Positions 45,688 to 53,696 of a stretch of 64,000 nt of DNA are shown piece after piece (the first letter of the stretch is position 1; each line of letters begins with the position of its first letter). The DNA lies in the NCBI GenBank assembly GCA_036389395.1, contig DASVPY010000039.1:1-64000 (forward strand), in the 5' to 3' direction. Source of the DNA: QHXQ01 sp036389395. GTDB lineage: Bacteria; Acidobacteriota; Blastocatellia; Pyrinomonadales; Pyrinomonadaceae. The position numbers and the translations under genes are program-made. The notes beneath the pieces were generated by a model. The model made no database searches. It was not told the DNA's origin and saw nothing but the letters and a program-made list of their open reading frames with translations.

Positions 45688-48096
45688 TCAAGCCCAGAGG
45701 CCGGGGATCGTGTTGGCGCAGGCGGGGCAGCGGCCGTCTCTGGTGACGCGCACCTGCTTGATGAGGTAGCCGTGGCGCTCGACGAGCAGCGCGTCGCAGG
45801 CGGGGCAGAAGGTGTGCTCCCAGCGCCCGACGCGGCCGGGCAGGTTGCCGGCGTAGACGTAACGCAAGCCGGCCGCGCGCCCCAACTCGCACGCGCGCAC
45901 GAGCTGCTCGGCGGTCGTATTCGCGTTCTCCGTCATGTGATAGTCCTGGTGGAAGGCGGTCACGTGCCAGGGGATGTCGGGCGAGACGGAGGCGATGAAG
46001 TCGGCGGCGCGCTTAAGCTCGTCCTCCGAGTCGTTGAAGCCGGGGATGACGAGCGTCACGATCTCCTCCCAGAAGCCGCGCTCGTGCACCATCCTGACCG
46101 TCTCTAAAATGTTGTCCACCACGCCGCCCAACTGCCTATAGCTGCGGTCGCTCATCGTCTTCAGATCGATCTTGTAGCAGTCCGTCCACGGGCGCAGGTA
46201 GTCCAACACCTGCGGCGTCGCGTTCCCGTTCGAGATGAACGCCGTCTTAAACCCCTCGGGCTTCGCCTTTTGGAAAACCTCGACCGCCCACTCCGCCGTG
46301 ATCAGCGGCTCGTTATAACTCGACCCCACCAGCGCAGCCCCATACGCCTTCGCCAGCGCCACCAACCGCTCAGAGGACACGATCTGCGGGCGCACGCCCG
46401 CTGAGTCATCGCGTAGAGTTTGCGAGGTCAACCAATTTTGACAGTTCGACACTGAGAAGAAACCGGCCAGGTAGTTGTGTTCCTCTTCCACCTCCATGTT
46501 GTAAACGTCGCCGTCGAAATCAACGAAGGAAATCTCGCGCACCGGGAGCAGATAAAAATTCTCCGTCTCGACCACGTGCCGCGCCGCGGGGTTGTGCTCA
46601 TACCAGACGACCGTGTACTGGTGCGGCGCGCGCTTGACCGCGCGGCCCTGTATGAAGCCGTCCGGCGACATCGCCGCGTCGTAGACGGAGGGCAGGTGAC
46701 CCAGCTTCAGCGCCAGCCACGCGACGCCGTAAGCCAGTTCGCGCGAGACGGTCGTGACGCTGATCTTCCCGTTCGGGTAACGGTGACCGTCGCCGGCAAC
46801 GTAAGCGTCGAGGAAGGCCTGCGCGACGTGCCGGTGCGCGTCGAATAGCATTTGCGGCACGCGCTTCTCGCCCGAACGCTTGCCCGCCAAAGCTTGAAAC
46901 AAGAGCGCGGCGGAGGATTTGTTAACCGCGACGGCCAGCGCGGTCGGGCGGCGCACCCGCGCCGCTTTGACCCGCAGGCATTTCGCCAGCAGCCGGATCA
47001 CTTCGTCAACCAGCGCCGCCTCCGTATGACCGAAGCTGAAGTTGAGGACGTGGCTGTTCGGGCGCGTCCTGTCGCTGCACACGGAGCCTTCGGCGCAATA
47101 AAAACCGAGCAGCCGCGCCACGTCTTCGTCCAGCGGGAGCGCGCGTGGTATGCCCGGCCGGCGCTCGTTCGGAAAGCGCAGCGAGTCGGCGTCGAGTAGC
47201 GCCCCGCTCGTGCGCGCGTCCTGCGCCCGCCCGCGCGCCAGCTTGCTCCGTACGTGGCGGATGTACGAAGCGTCTTTGCCCAGGCGCGCGCCGATCTCGC
47301 GGGACGTTTCGCCGCGCGCCGTGGCCGCGCCGATCTCGCGGCGCAGGTCGGCGGACAGACCCCACGGCACACGGTAAGTGACCTGATGCCCGCGCAACGT
47401 CTCCGCGGTATCGATCAACTGCGCCGACGAGAAACTGTAGCGGCGCGGGATCGCCAGGTAGTGCTTGTCCGTTAGGGCTTGGGCCTGCGTCGGCGCGGGG
47501 GGCGCGTTAACGTCGGCCGTGGCATAGACGCGGTGATCGGGCGTGCAGCGTAGCGCGGGCAGGTAGTAGGGGCGGACGACCGCAAGCCGGCCGCGGTACG
47601 TGTGCTTGAAGACGCCGCGCACCCGGCGTAACGCGCCCGACGCCGTTACCGCGCGCAGGTTTTCCGGGAACGCGATCTGGGCGTCCGGTTGCGGCTCGAC
47701 GTGTTGCGCAAGGTCGAAGACCTCCGCGAACGTCAGCGGGCCGCGGTCGGTGACGACGACCGTGTCGCCGGTGAAGCAGTAGGCGCAGTGGAGGTCGCAG
47801 CCGAGCATGCCGAAGGTGAGGGTGTCGGAGCCGGGGAGGACGTGGAAGAAGGGCTTCTTCTCGGTGGGGTCGCAGGCGAGGGCGGCGACGTAGTTGGTGG
47901 GCACGAGGAGGCGGCCGCCCTCGTTGTAGCGCACCTTGCAGATGCCGCGCTTGCCCGGCTTGATCAGGCAGCGGTGACCGCACGCGTAGCAGCGCAACGC
48001 GTCGTCCGGCAGGTGCTCGATCAACTCGGCCGCGCCCTCGGTCGTCAACTCGTCCAAGACTGCGGCGAGCGATTTCGCCTTCGCGCCCAACGGCAT
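45688..48096 (-). CDS. AmmeMemoRadiSam-type radical SAM enzyme interrupted by an intein
   Basis: 802 residues as encoded; removal of the intein leaves ~357, the normal family size. The N-terminal zinc-like motif CYACGHRC and then MLGCDLHCAY precede the intein; after it CQNW continues, so splicing yields the SAM cluster motif CxxxCxxC (C100, C104, C552 in precursor numbering). The C-terminal CPACDALL and CPACANT resemble zinc ribbons. Family members (MoaA/PflA-like) occur with MEMO1 and AMMECR1 homologues, neither of which is in the window. The ATG at 48096 has AGAGAGG 9 nt before it; the TTG three codons earlier does not have suitable spacing. Confidence 0.88.
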   Translation of the reverse strand: MPLGAKAKSLAAVLDELTTEGAAELIEHLPDDALRCYACGHRCLIKPGKRGICKVRYNEGGRLLVPTNYVAALACDPTEKKPFFHVLPGSDTLTFGMLGCDLHCAYCFTGDTVVVTDRGPLTFAEVFDLAQHVEPQPDAQIAFPENLRAVTASGALRRVRGVFKHTYRGRLAVVRPYYLPALRCTPDHRVYATADVNAPPAPTQAQALTDKHYLAIPRRYSFSSAQLIDTAETLRGHQVTYRVPWGLSADLRREIGAATARGETSREIGARLGKDASYIRHVRSKLARGRAQDARTSGALLDADSLRFPNERRPGIPRALPLDEDVARLLGFYCAEGSVCSDRTRPNSHVLNFSFGHTEAALVDEVIRLLAKCLRVKAARVRRPTALAVAVNKSSAALLFQALAGKRSGEKRVPQMLFDAHRHVAQAFLDAYVAGDGHRYPNGKISVTTVSRELAYGVAWLALKLGHLPSVYDAAMSPDGFIQGRAVKRAPHQYTVVWYEHNPAARHVVETENFYLLPVREISFVDFDGDVYNMEVEEEHNYLAGFFSVSNCQNWLTSQTLRDDSAGVRPQIVSSERLVALAKAYGAALVGSSYNEPLITAEWAVEVFQKAKPEGFKTAFISNGNATPQVLDYLRPWTDCYKIDLKTMSDRSYRQLGGVVDNILETVRMVHERGFWEEIVTLVIPGFNDSEDELKRAADFIASVSPDIPWHVTAFHQDYHMTENANTTAEQLVRACELGRAAGLRYVYAGNLPGRVGRWEHTFCPACDALLVERHGYLIKQVRVTRDGRCPACANTIPGLWA
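46444..47778 (-). other. Intein with LAGLIDADG homing endonuclease
   Basis: 445 residues (107-551 of the precursor). Block A is CFTGDTVVVTDRGPLTFAEV, with the splice Cys as first residue. Block B text is YLPALRCTPDHRVYATADV. The LAGLIDADG helices are LLGFYCAEGS and LDAYVAGDGH. Block F is DGDVYNMEVEEEHNYLAG and the end is FFSVSN followed by Cys+1. An HTH-like segment (EIGAATARGETSREIGARLG) lies between the splice and endonuclease parts. The penultimate residue is Ser rather than the common His. Confidence 0.93.
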
Positions 48097-48102
48097 AAGC
48101 TT

Positions 48103-48156
48103 CAACCTCTCTTAAGCCGGCGCTCGTTACAACCTTCTTAAGCCGGCGCTCGTTAC
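48103..48156. repeat. Tandem 27-nt direct repeat
   Basis: Two copies (48103-48129 and 48130-48156) of a unit containing cttaagccggcgctcgtta. Copy 1 supplies the AGAGAGG ribosome site of the radical SAM gene; copy 2 includes the stop codon of the small gene at 48153. Confidence 0.75.
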
Positions 48157-48365
48157 GGCTTGAGTTTACTGTTCTTCAGTTGTTCCCAAGCGTCCCTGAT
48201 CTCGGCGGGGAGGTCGCCGGGCAGCGTCTCGACCGGGACGCCGTGCTCGGCGCAGAAGGCGCGCCAGAGTAGAAAGCGCGTGTCGAACTGCCCGGTCTGG
48301 TCGGAGATTTTGTTGGGCACGACAGGTTTGTCGGCGGAGTTCTTCTCGGCCACGGCTGGACTCAA
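48153..48365 (-). CDS. Small protein of unknown function
   Basis: 70 residues. It starts MSPAVAEKNSADKPVVPN and has an amphipathic end (VETLPGDLPAEIRDAWEQLK). No motif is recognised. It precedes the intein-bearing radical SAM gene on the same strand, so the two could be co-transcribed. The stop lies in a tandem repeat. Coding probability is moderate. Confidence 0.45.
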   Translation of the reverse strand: MSPAVAEKNSADKPVVPNKISDQTGQFDTRFLLWRAFCAEHGVPVETLPGDLPAEIRDAWEQLKNSKLKP

Positions 48366-48492
48366 GCCCCCTCGTTCTCTTCAGGTTCAGCGTTGGGAGA
48401 TTTTGCGCCGCGGCCATTGTAGCAAGTTTCGGCGGCGCGCGCCGAGGCGGGGTGTGGGTCAGCGTGCGGTTGAGAGGAACGAGCGGCCGGTT

Positions 48493-48566
48493 TCACACAG
48501 AGGGCACAGAGGTCACACGGAGGACACAGAAGAAAGGCTGATCTCAAATTTGAGATTTGAAATGTG
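48493..48566. repeat. Single cacagag-type arm followed by a palindrome
   Basis: 48493-48537 carries cacagag/cacacgg units like the left arm at 44120 but with no matching right arm. It is followed by the perfect 16-bp palindrome atctcaaatttgagat (48541-48556). It ends 4 nt from the anti-sigma stop. Confidence 0.6.
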
Positions 48567-48569
48567 ACA

Positions 48570-49496
48570 TCAACTCTTCAGGTACATCTGCCCGGTGGGC
48601 GCGGTCGCGCCGGCCTGCGGTTCGAGCGTGACGGCGAAGCCTTGGGCGTGTCGCCCCTGCGGCGGAATCTGCTCGCGCAACTCGGCGTGCCCGGCCGCGT
48701 CGGTGGTGAAGACGCCGCCGGGGAGCGGCCGGCCGTCGGCGAGGAACCAGAGCTGGTACGCCTTGCCGGGGGGCGGGGCGGGCAAGCCGGCGGCGACGAA
48801 GAGGGCGCGGCCCGTGTGCTCGTCGTAGGTCAGGCGGGCGTGCGCGGCGCGCGCGGCGGCCGTGCCGGCGAGTTCCGTCGTGTGCGCGTCGGGCGCGGCG
48901 AGCAGGTCGCGCTCGGCGCGGACTGTGGCGAGCGTCTGCTGCGTCTCGTGCAGGCGTTGCCCGGCGCGCGTCAACTCGACTTGCAAGCGCCGGTCGCGCG
49001 TGTAGAGCAGGGCGGCGACGGCGAGCGCGGCGATGGTGACGGAGGCGGCGAGCGTGCCGAGGACGGCGAGCGTGCGCGCGCGCGTCAGCCCGCGCCGCGC
49101 GAACGGCAGCACGTTCGCCGCCGGATTCGCTCCGGCGACAGGCTGCGCGGCGGACGGCGACGTGACGGCGGCGGGTTGAACGGCTTCGGGCGGCGTCATC
49201 ACGGCTTCGGGCGGCGTCATCGTCGCGCCCGGCGCGCCGTTGGGGGCGTCGGCGGCGGGGCGGGGCGTCTGGGGCGTGGCCTTGAGTTGGGCGAGCAGGC
49301 GTGCGCGTGTGTCGGGCGCGGGTTCGACGGGGGCGGAGGCGTGCGCGAGCGTGGCGGCGGCGGCGCGCAACTCGGCCAACTCGGCGCGGCACTCTGGGCA
49401 GGCGGCCAGGTGCGCGTCGAGCGCGCGCGCTTCGGCGGCGTCGAGCGCGTCGAGCGCGTAGGCGGCCAGTTGCTCCTTGTACTCGGCGTGCGTCAT
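48570..49496 (-). CDS. Anti-sigma factor, RskA type
   Basis: 308 residues. The N-terminal zinc-type anti-sigma domain shows HLAACPECRAEL with an upstream His region (EARALDAHLAACPEC), followed by a Pro/Ala linker with a repeated TPPEAV unit, a TM helix (LAVLGTLAASVTIAALAVAALLY) and a C-terminal RskA-like domain (GKAYQLWFLADGRPLPGGVF). The domain binds the adjacent sigma factor in the cytoplasm and is released by regulated proteolysis in known systems. The ATG overlaps the sigma stop (TGATG). The long open frame upstream overlaps the sigma gene and is not used. Confidence 0.9.
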   Translation of the reverse strand: MTHAEYKEQLAAYALDALDAAEARALDAHLAACPECRAELAELRAAAATLAHASAPVEPAPDTRARLLAQLKATPQTPRPAADAPNGAPGATMTPPEAVMTPPEAVQPAAVTSPSAAQPVAGANPAANVLPFARRGLTRARTLAVLGTLAASVTIAALAVAALLYTRDRRLQVELTRAGQRLHETQQTLATVRAERDLLAAPDAHTTELAGTAAARAAHARLTYDEHTGRALFVAAGLPAPPPGKAYQLWFLADGRPLPGGVFTTDAAGHAELREQIPPQGRHAQGFAVTLEPQAGATAPTGQMYLKS

Positions 49497-50080
49497 CAAA
49501 GCCCTAAGCCCGCGCTCAGGAACTGCTCGCGTAGCAACTCGCGCAGCTTGATCAGACCCGACCTCATGCGCGTCTTGATCGTGCCGAGCGGCTGGTTCAG
49601 GCGCGCGGCGATTTCGGACTGCGTCAGCCCTTCGTAATAGGCCAGCAAGAGCGCCCGTCGCTGTTCCTCCGGCAGCCGCGCCAGCGCGGCCAGCACCACG
49701 GCGCGCTGCTCCGAGTGCAGCACGTCGTCGCTCGCGTCCGACGGCTCGTCTCTGACTTCGCGCTGCGCGGCTTGGGTGGCGCGGGTGCGCGCGTCGAGGG
49801 CGCGCAAGCGGTCTATGGCGCGACTGCGGGCGAGCGTCACGAGCCACGTGAAGCCGCGCCCGCGGGCCTCGTCGAAGTCGGCGGCCCGCCGCCAGACCTG
49901 GACGAACACGTCCTGTAAAACGTCCTCCGCCTCCTGGCGGTCGTGCAATATACGGAGCAGTAAGCCGAGCAGGATGGCGCTGTAGCGATCATAGAGCGTG
50001 GCGAGCGCCGGCTCGTCGCCGCGCGCGACCGCGTGCAGCAGGTCTGTGTCGGAAGGCTGGGCGCTGTCGGCAGGAGCCAC
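49496..50080 (-). CDS. ECF RNA polymerase sigma factor (SigK-like)
   Basis: 194 residues from the GTG at 50080; an upstream TTG at 50128 would place a repeat-encoded tail (TDHRPLTT) on the N-terminus and is less likely. Region 2 includes ATLYDRYSAILLGLLLRILH and DVLQDVFVQVWRRA; region 4 includes ALARLPEEQRRALLLAYYEG and LTQSEIAARLNQPLGTIKTR. It pairs with the downstream RskA-type anti-sigma factor. No ribosome site is visible, and the start lies at the edge of a compound hairpin. Confidence 0.9.
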   Translation of the reverse strand: MAPADSAQPSDTDLLHAVARGDEPALATLYDRYSAILLGLLLRILHDRQEAEDVLQDVFVQVWRRAADFDEARGRGFTWLVTLARSRAIDRLRALDARTRATQAAQREVRDEPSDASDDVLHSEQRAVVLAALARLPEEQRRALLLAYYEGLTQSEIAARLNQPLGTIKTRMRSGLIKLRELLREQFLSAGLGL

Positions 50081-50087
50081 GGGAGAA

Positions 50088-50220
50088 GCAGTGGTCAGTG
50101 GTCGGTGGTCAGTGGGAAGACAGTTCAAAGTTCAAGGTTCAACGTTCAAGGTTGGTCGGACGTTGAACCTTGAACTTTGAACCTTGAACTTTGAACTCTT
50201 AACTGACCACCGACCACTGC
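50088..50220. repeat. Compound heptamer hairpin with two unit types
   Basis: Outer arms use gtggtca-type units (50090-50117) and their complement tgaccac/cgaccac (50203-50220). Inner arms use gttcaaa/gttcaag units (50123-50152) and the complement (50161-50197). The units keep one 7-nt phase across the switch from outer to inner type. It fills the gap between the sigma start and the aldolase stop. Confidence 0.85.
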
Positions 50221-50222
50221 CT

Positions 50223-51323
50223 TTAAGCGACGGTGATCGAGTCGTCGAGGTAAACGTCCTGGATGGTTTGCAGGAGCGCCGCGCCCTCGTCCATGGGGCG
50301 CTGGAACGCCTTGCGCCCGGAGATGAGACCCATGCCGCCGCCGCGCTTGTTGATGACGGCGGTGCGGACGGCCTCGGCCAAGTCGCTCGCGCCCTTCGAC
50401 TCGCCGCCCGAGTTGATCAGCCCGCAGCGCCCCATGTAGCAGTTCGCCACCTGGTAGCGGACGAGGTCAATCGGGTTGTCGGTCGTCAGCTCGTCGTAAA
50501 TCTTCGGGCTGGTCTTGCCGTAGGACGAGCCGCCCATGTTGAGCGCGTTGAAGCCGCCGTTGTTGGTCGGCAGCTTCTGCTTGATGATGTCGGCCTGGAT
50601 GGTGCAGCCGAGGTGGTTGGCCTGCCCCGTCAGGTCGGCCGAGGTGTGGAAGTCGCCTTCCTTGGTCTTGAACGACGGGTTGCGCAGGTAGCACCAGAGG
50701 ATCGTGGCCATGCCGAGTTCGTGCGCGTAGGCGAACGCTTCGGCGATGTCCACGAGTTGGCGCGTGGACTCTTCCGAGCCGAAGTAGATCGTCGCGCCGA
50801 CCGCGACCGCGCCCATGTCGTGCGACTCGTCAATCGTGCCGAACAAGACCTGGTCGAACTTGTTGGGGTAGCTGAGCAACTCGTTGTGGTTGATCTTGAC
50901 GACGAAGGGAATCTTGTGCGCGTACTTGCGCGCGACGATGCCGAGCACGCCGAAGGTCGAGGCGACGGCGTTGCAGCCGCCCTCAATCGCCAGGCGGACG
51001 ATGTTCTCGGGGTCGAAGTAGATCGGGTTCGGCGCGAAGGAAGAGCCGGCCGAGTGCTCGATGCCCTGATCGACGGGCAGGATCGAGAGGTAGCCGGAGC
51101 CGGCGAGCCGCCCCGTGTCGAAGAGCGTCTGGAGCGAGCGCAGCACGCGCGGGCTGCGATCCGAGCTTGACCAGACGCGATCCACGAAGTCGGGGCCGGG
51201 CAGTTGGATCTGATCTTTGGGGATCGTGTTCGAGGTGTAGTCGAGCAGCGCGCGCGCGTCCGCGCCGAGCAGCTCTTCGACGCGGCCCGCGGCCGCGCCC
51301 TCACGCTTCAGTTCGGTGGCCAT
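50223..51323 (-). CDS. fbaB: Class I fructose-bisphosphate aldolase (DhnA/FbaB family)
   Basis: 366 residues from the ATG at 51323, with CTGGAGGA upstream. This DhnA-type TIM-barrel aldolase shows YLSILPVDQGIEHSAGSSFA near the N-terminus, then IPFVVKINHNELLSY with a candidate Schiff-base Lys, GAVAVGATIYFGSEES, TILWCYLRNPSFKTK and KRGGGMGLISGRKAF. It interconverts fructose 1,6-bisphosphate with two triose phosphates in glycolysis and gluconeogenesis. It is monocistronic, ending at a compound repeat. The frame upstream is not coding. Confidence 0.93.
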   Translation of the reverse strand: MATELKREGAAAGRVEELLGADARALLDYTSNTIPKDQIQLPGPDFVDRVWSSSDRSPRVLRSLQTLFDTGRLAGSGYLSILPVDQGIEHSAGSSFAPNPIYFDPENIVRLAIEGGCNAVASTFGVLGIVARKYAHKIPFVVKINHNELLSYPNKFDQVLFGTIDESHDMGAVAVGATIYFGSEESTRQLVDIAEAFAYAHELGMATILWCYLRNPSFKTKEGDFHTSADLTGQANHLGCTIQADIIKQKLPTNNGGFNALNMGGSSYGKTSPKIYDELTTDNPIDLVRYQVANCYMGRCGLINSGGESKGASDLAEAVRTAVINKRGGGMGLISGRKAFQRPMDEGAALLQTIQDVYLDDSITVA

Positions 51324-51498
51324 GTCAGTTGAATCCTCCAGAAGTATCGAATAGGCGCGCTGGAAAACTTGCCTTGGCGCGGGAAAGGCGTGGCGCGGAT
51401 TATAGCAGGCAAAGGGCCGCGCGCCAACGTCGAGCCGGCCGCGGCGCGTGCGCTCCCGGCGCGCGCCGAATTTGGCGCGCCCGTACTGATTTTTGAAC

Positions 51499-51527
51499 TT
51501 GTCAACCAATCCCCGGTTCGCTAAACT
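51499..51527 (+). promoter_or_regulatory. Candidate promoter of the DUF3857 pair
   Basis: TTGTCA at 51499-51504, 17-nt spacer, TAAACT at 51522-51527, ~108 nt upstream of the first DUF3857 gene. Good spacing; by eye only. Confidence 0.4.
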
Positions 51528-51634
51528 CTCACGCCGTTGCAACCCGACCGCGTCCGCCTCGCGGCGCGTCCGCCACCGTAACAGTGTTTTACCGTCCAGC
51601 CCCTCGCTGCGACTCACGAAAGGTTAAGTTCCCC

Positions 51635-53671
51635 ATGTCTAAGCTCTCCGCCTCCGCTTTGACCTTCGGGCTACTCGTCGCCTGCCTGCTGTCGGGCCTC
51701 GCGCCCGCGCCCGCCCGCGCCAGCGATGACAAGGACTGGCGGCCGGTCGATCCGGCCGAGTTGGCCTTGAAAGCGCCCGTCGTCGAGCGCGACGCCGACG
51801 CCGAGGTGCTCTTCTGGGAGGCGCGCGTCGCCGACGAGTTGCAGGAGAATATTGAAAGCATCTACCCGCGCACGGTCATCAACCACTATCTGCGCATCAA
51901 GGTCTTCACCGACCGCGGGCGCGAAGCGCAGAGCAAGATCGACATCCCGTTCACCACCAGCGTGGACATCAAAGACATCGCGGCGCGCACCATCAAGCCC
52001 GACGGCGGGATCGTCGAGCTGGCGAAGAAGGATATTTTCGAGCGCACGATCATCAGGGCGGGCGGCGTGAAGGTGAAGGCCAAGTCGTTCGCCATGCCGG
52101 CGGTCGAGCCGGGCGCGATCATCGAGTACCGCTGGCGCGAGGTGCGCAACTACAACCTCAGCTTCTTCGAGCGCCTCGACTTCCAGCGCGACATCCCCGT
52201 CCAGAGCGTGACCTACTACGTCAAGCCGCTCATCATCCCCGGCCTCGGCTTCCGCATGCAGTACTTCAACGGGCGCGTCGAGCAGGCGGCCGACAAGAAG
52301 GCCGGCCTCAGCTTCTCCATGCGCAACGTGCCCGCGTTCCACGAGGAGCCGAATATGCCGCCCGAGTATCAGGTGCGCCCCTACATGCTGATCTTCTACA
52401 CGGCGGACGAGGAGGTGAGCAACGCCGACGGCTACTGGGCCGGCTTCGGCAAGCGCATCTTCGACGACAACAAGGCGAGCCTGAAGGTCAAGGACGATGT
52501 CCGCGCCGCCGCCGCCGAGGCGGTCGGCGACGCGCAGACGCCCGACGAGAAGCTCGCCCGCATCCTTGCCTACTGCCGCGCCAAGATCAAAAACTACCTG
52601 GACGACGCTTCGGGCCTCACCGACGCCGACCGCGAGAAGATGAAGGAGAACAAGTCGCCCTCCGACACCTTGAAGCGCGGCGCGGGCACGGGGCGCGACA
52701 TCGCGCTCCTGTTCGGGGCCATGGCCACGGCCGCCGGCTTCGACGCCCGCGTCGCGCGCGTCGGCGACCGCAGCCAGGCGTTCTTCGACAAGCGGCAGAC
52801 CAACTCCTACTTCCTCTCCTCCTACGACATCGCCGTCAAGGTCGGCGACCAGTGGCGGCTCATCGACCCGGCCAGCGCCTACGTGCCCTACGGCATGTTG
52901 CTCTGGCGCGAGGAGGGGCAGGAGGCGCTCGTCTCCGATCCGAAGGCCCCGTTCTTCGTGCGCGCCCCGCTGTCGGGCCCCGACAAGTCGGTCGAGCGCC
53001 GCACCGCGCGGCTGCGCCTGAGCGACGACGGCACGCTCGAAGGCGACGTGCGCATCGAGTACACGGGCCACCTCGCCATGGACAAGAAGGAGTTGAACGA
53101 CGACGACTCGCCCGCGCAGCGCGAAGAGAACCTGAAAGAGCTAGTCAAGGCCCAGATGTCAACGGCCGAGCTGACGGACATCAAGGTCGAGAACGTGACC
53201 GACCCGGTCAAGCCGTTCGTCTACGCCTTCCACGTGCGCGTGCCCGGCTACGCCCAGCGCACCGGCAAGCGGCTCTTCTTGCAGCCCGGCTTCTTCAAGC
53301 ACGGCGTCGGCGCGCTCTTCTCGGCCACCGACCGCCGCTTCGGCGTCTACTTCCACTACCCGTGGACGGAGGCGGACGACATCCAGATCGCGCTGCCCGC
53401 CGGCTTCAGCCTCGACAACGCCGACCAGCCGGGGCCGTTCGCGGCCGCCGACGTGAGCAAATACGACGTGGAGATCGGCCTCTCGGCGGACAACCGCACG
53501 CTCGTCTATAAACGGCAGTTCGTCTTCGGCTCGGCGACCGACGTGTCCTACTTCCGGCCCGAGTACTACGTGGGCATCAAGATGATCTTCGACGAGATGT
53601 ACAAGCGCGACAACCACACCATCACGCTCAAGCAGGACGCGGCGAGCGCCGCCGCCACGCCAAAGCAGTAG
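51635..53671 (+). CDS. Exported DUF3857/transglutaminase-like protein, likely inactive
   Basis: 678 residues from the ATG at 51635. Signal peptide (LTFGLLVACLLSGLAPAPARA). A DUF3857 domain (residues ~30-220; VINHYLRIKVFTDRGREAQS, RTIKPDGGIVELAKKDIFER) precedes a transglutaminase-like fold (~290-400). The expected catalytic Cys region reads GAGTGRDIALLFGAMATAAG, with Gly where active members have GDCKDK; the later SYDIAVKVG and RLIDPASAYV keep the shape. A C-terminal DUF3858-like beta domain follows. It probably acts as a binding or scaffold protein. The next gene is an active-looking paralogue 25 nt downstream. Confidence 0.83.
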   Translation: MSKLSASALTFGLLVACLLSGLAPAPARASDDKDWRPVDPAELALKAPVVERDADAEVLFWEARVADELQENIESIYPRTVINHYLRIKVFTDRGREAQSKIDIPFTTSVDIKDIAARTIKPDGGIVELAKKDIFERTIIRAGGVKVKAKSFAMPAVEPGAIIEYRWREVRNYNLSFFERLDFQRDIPVQSVTYYVKPLIIPGLGFRMQYFNGRVEQAADKKAGLSFSMRNVPAFHEEPNMPPEYQVRPYMLIFYTADEEVSNADGYWAGFGKRIFDDNKASLKVKDDVRAAAAEAVGDAQTPDEKLARILAYCRAKIKNYLDDASGLTDADREKMKENKSPSDTLKRGAGTGRDIALLFGAMATAAGFDARVARVGDRSQAFFDKRQTNSYFLSSYDIAVKVGDQWRLIDPASAYVPYGMLLWREEGQEALVSDPKAPFFVRAPLSGPDKSVERRTARLRLSDDGTLEGDVRIEYTGHLAMDKKELNDDDSPAQREENLKELVKAQMSTAELTDIKVENVTDPVKPFVYAFHVRVPGYAQRTGKRLFLQPGFFKHGVGALFSATDRRFGVYFHYPWTEADDIQIALPAGFSLDNADQPGPFAAADVSKYDVEIGLSADNRTLVYKRQFVFGSATDVSYFRPEYYVGIKMIFDEMYKRDNHTITLKQDAASAAATPKQ

Positions 53672-53696
53672 CGGGGCCGGCGCGAAAGGGGGAAGT

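Noticed and set aside
50088..50220. CRISPR array
   Set aside because: Units are 7 nt and contiguous, with no spacers, and they form a hairpin; no cas genes are present.
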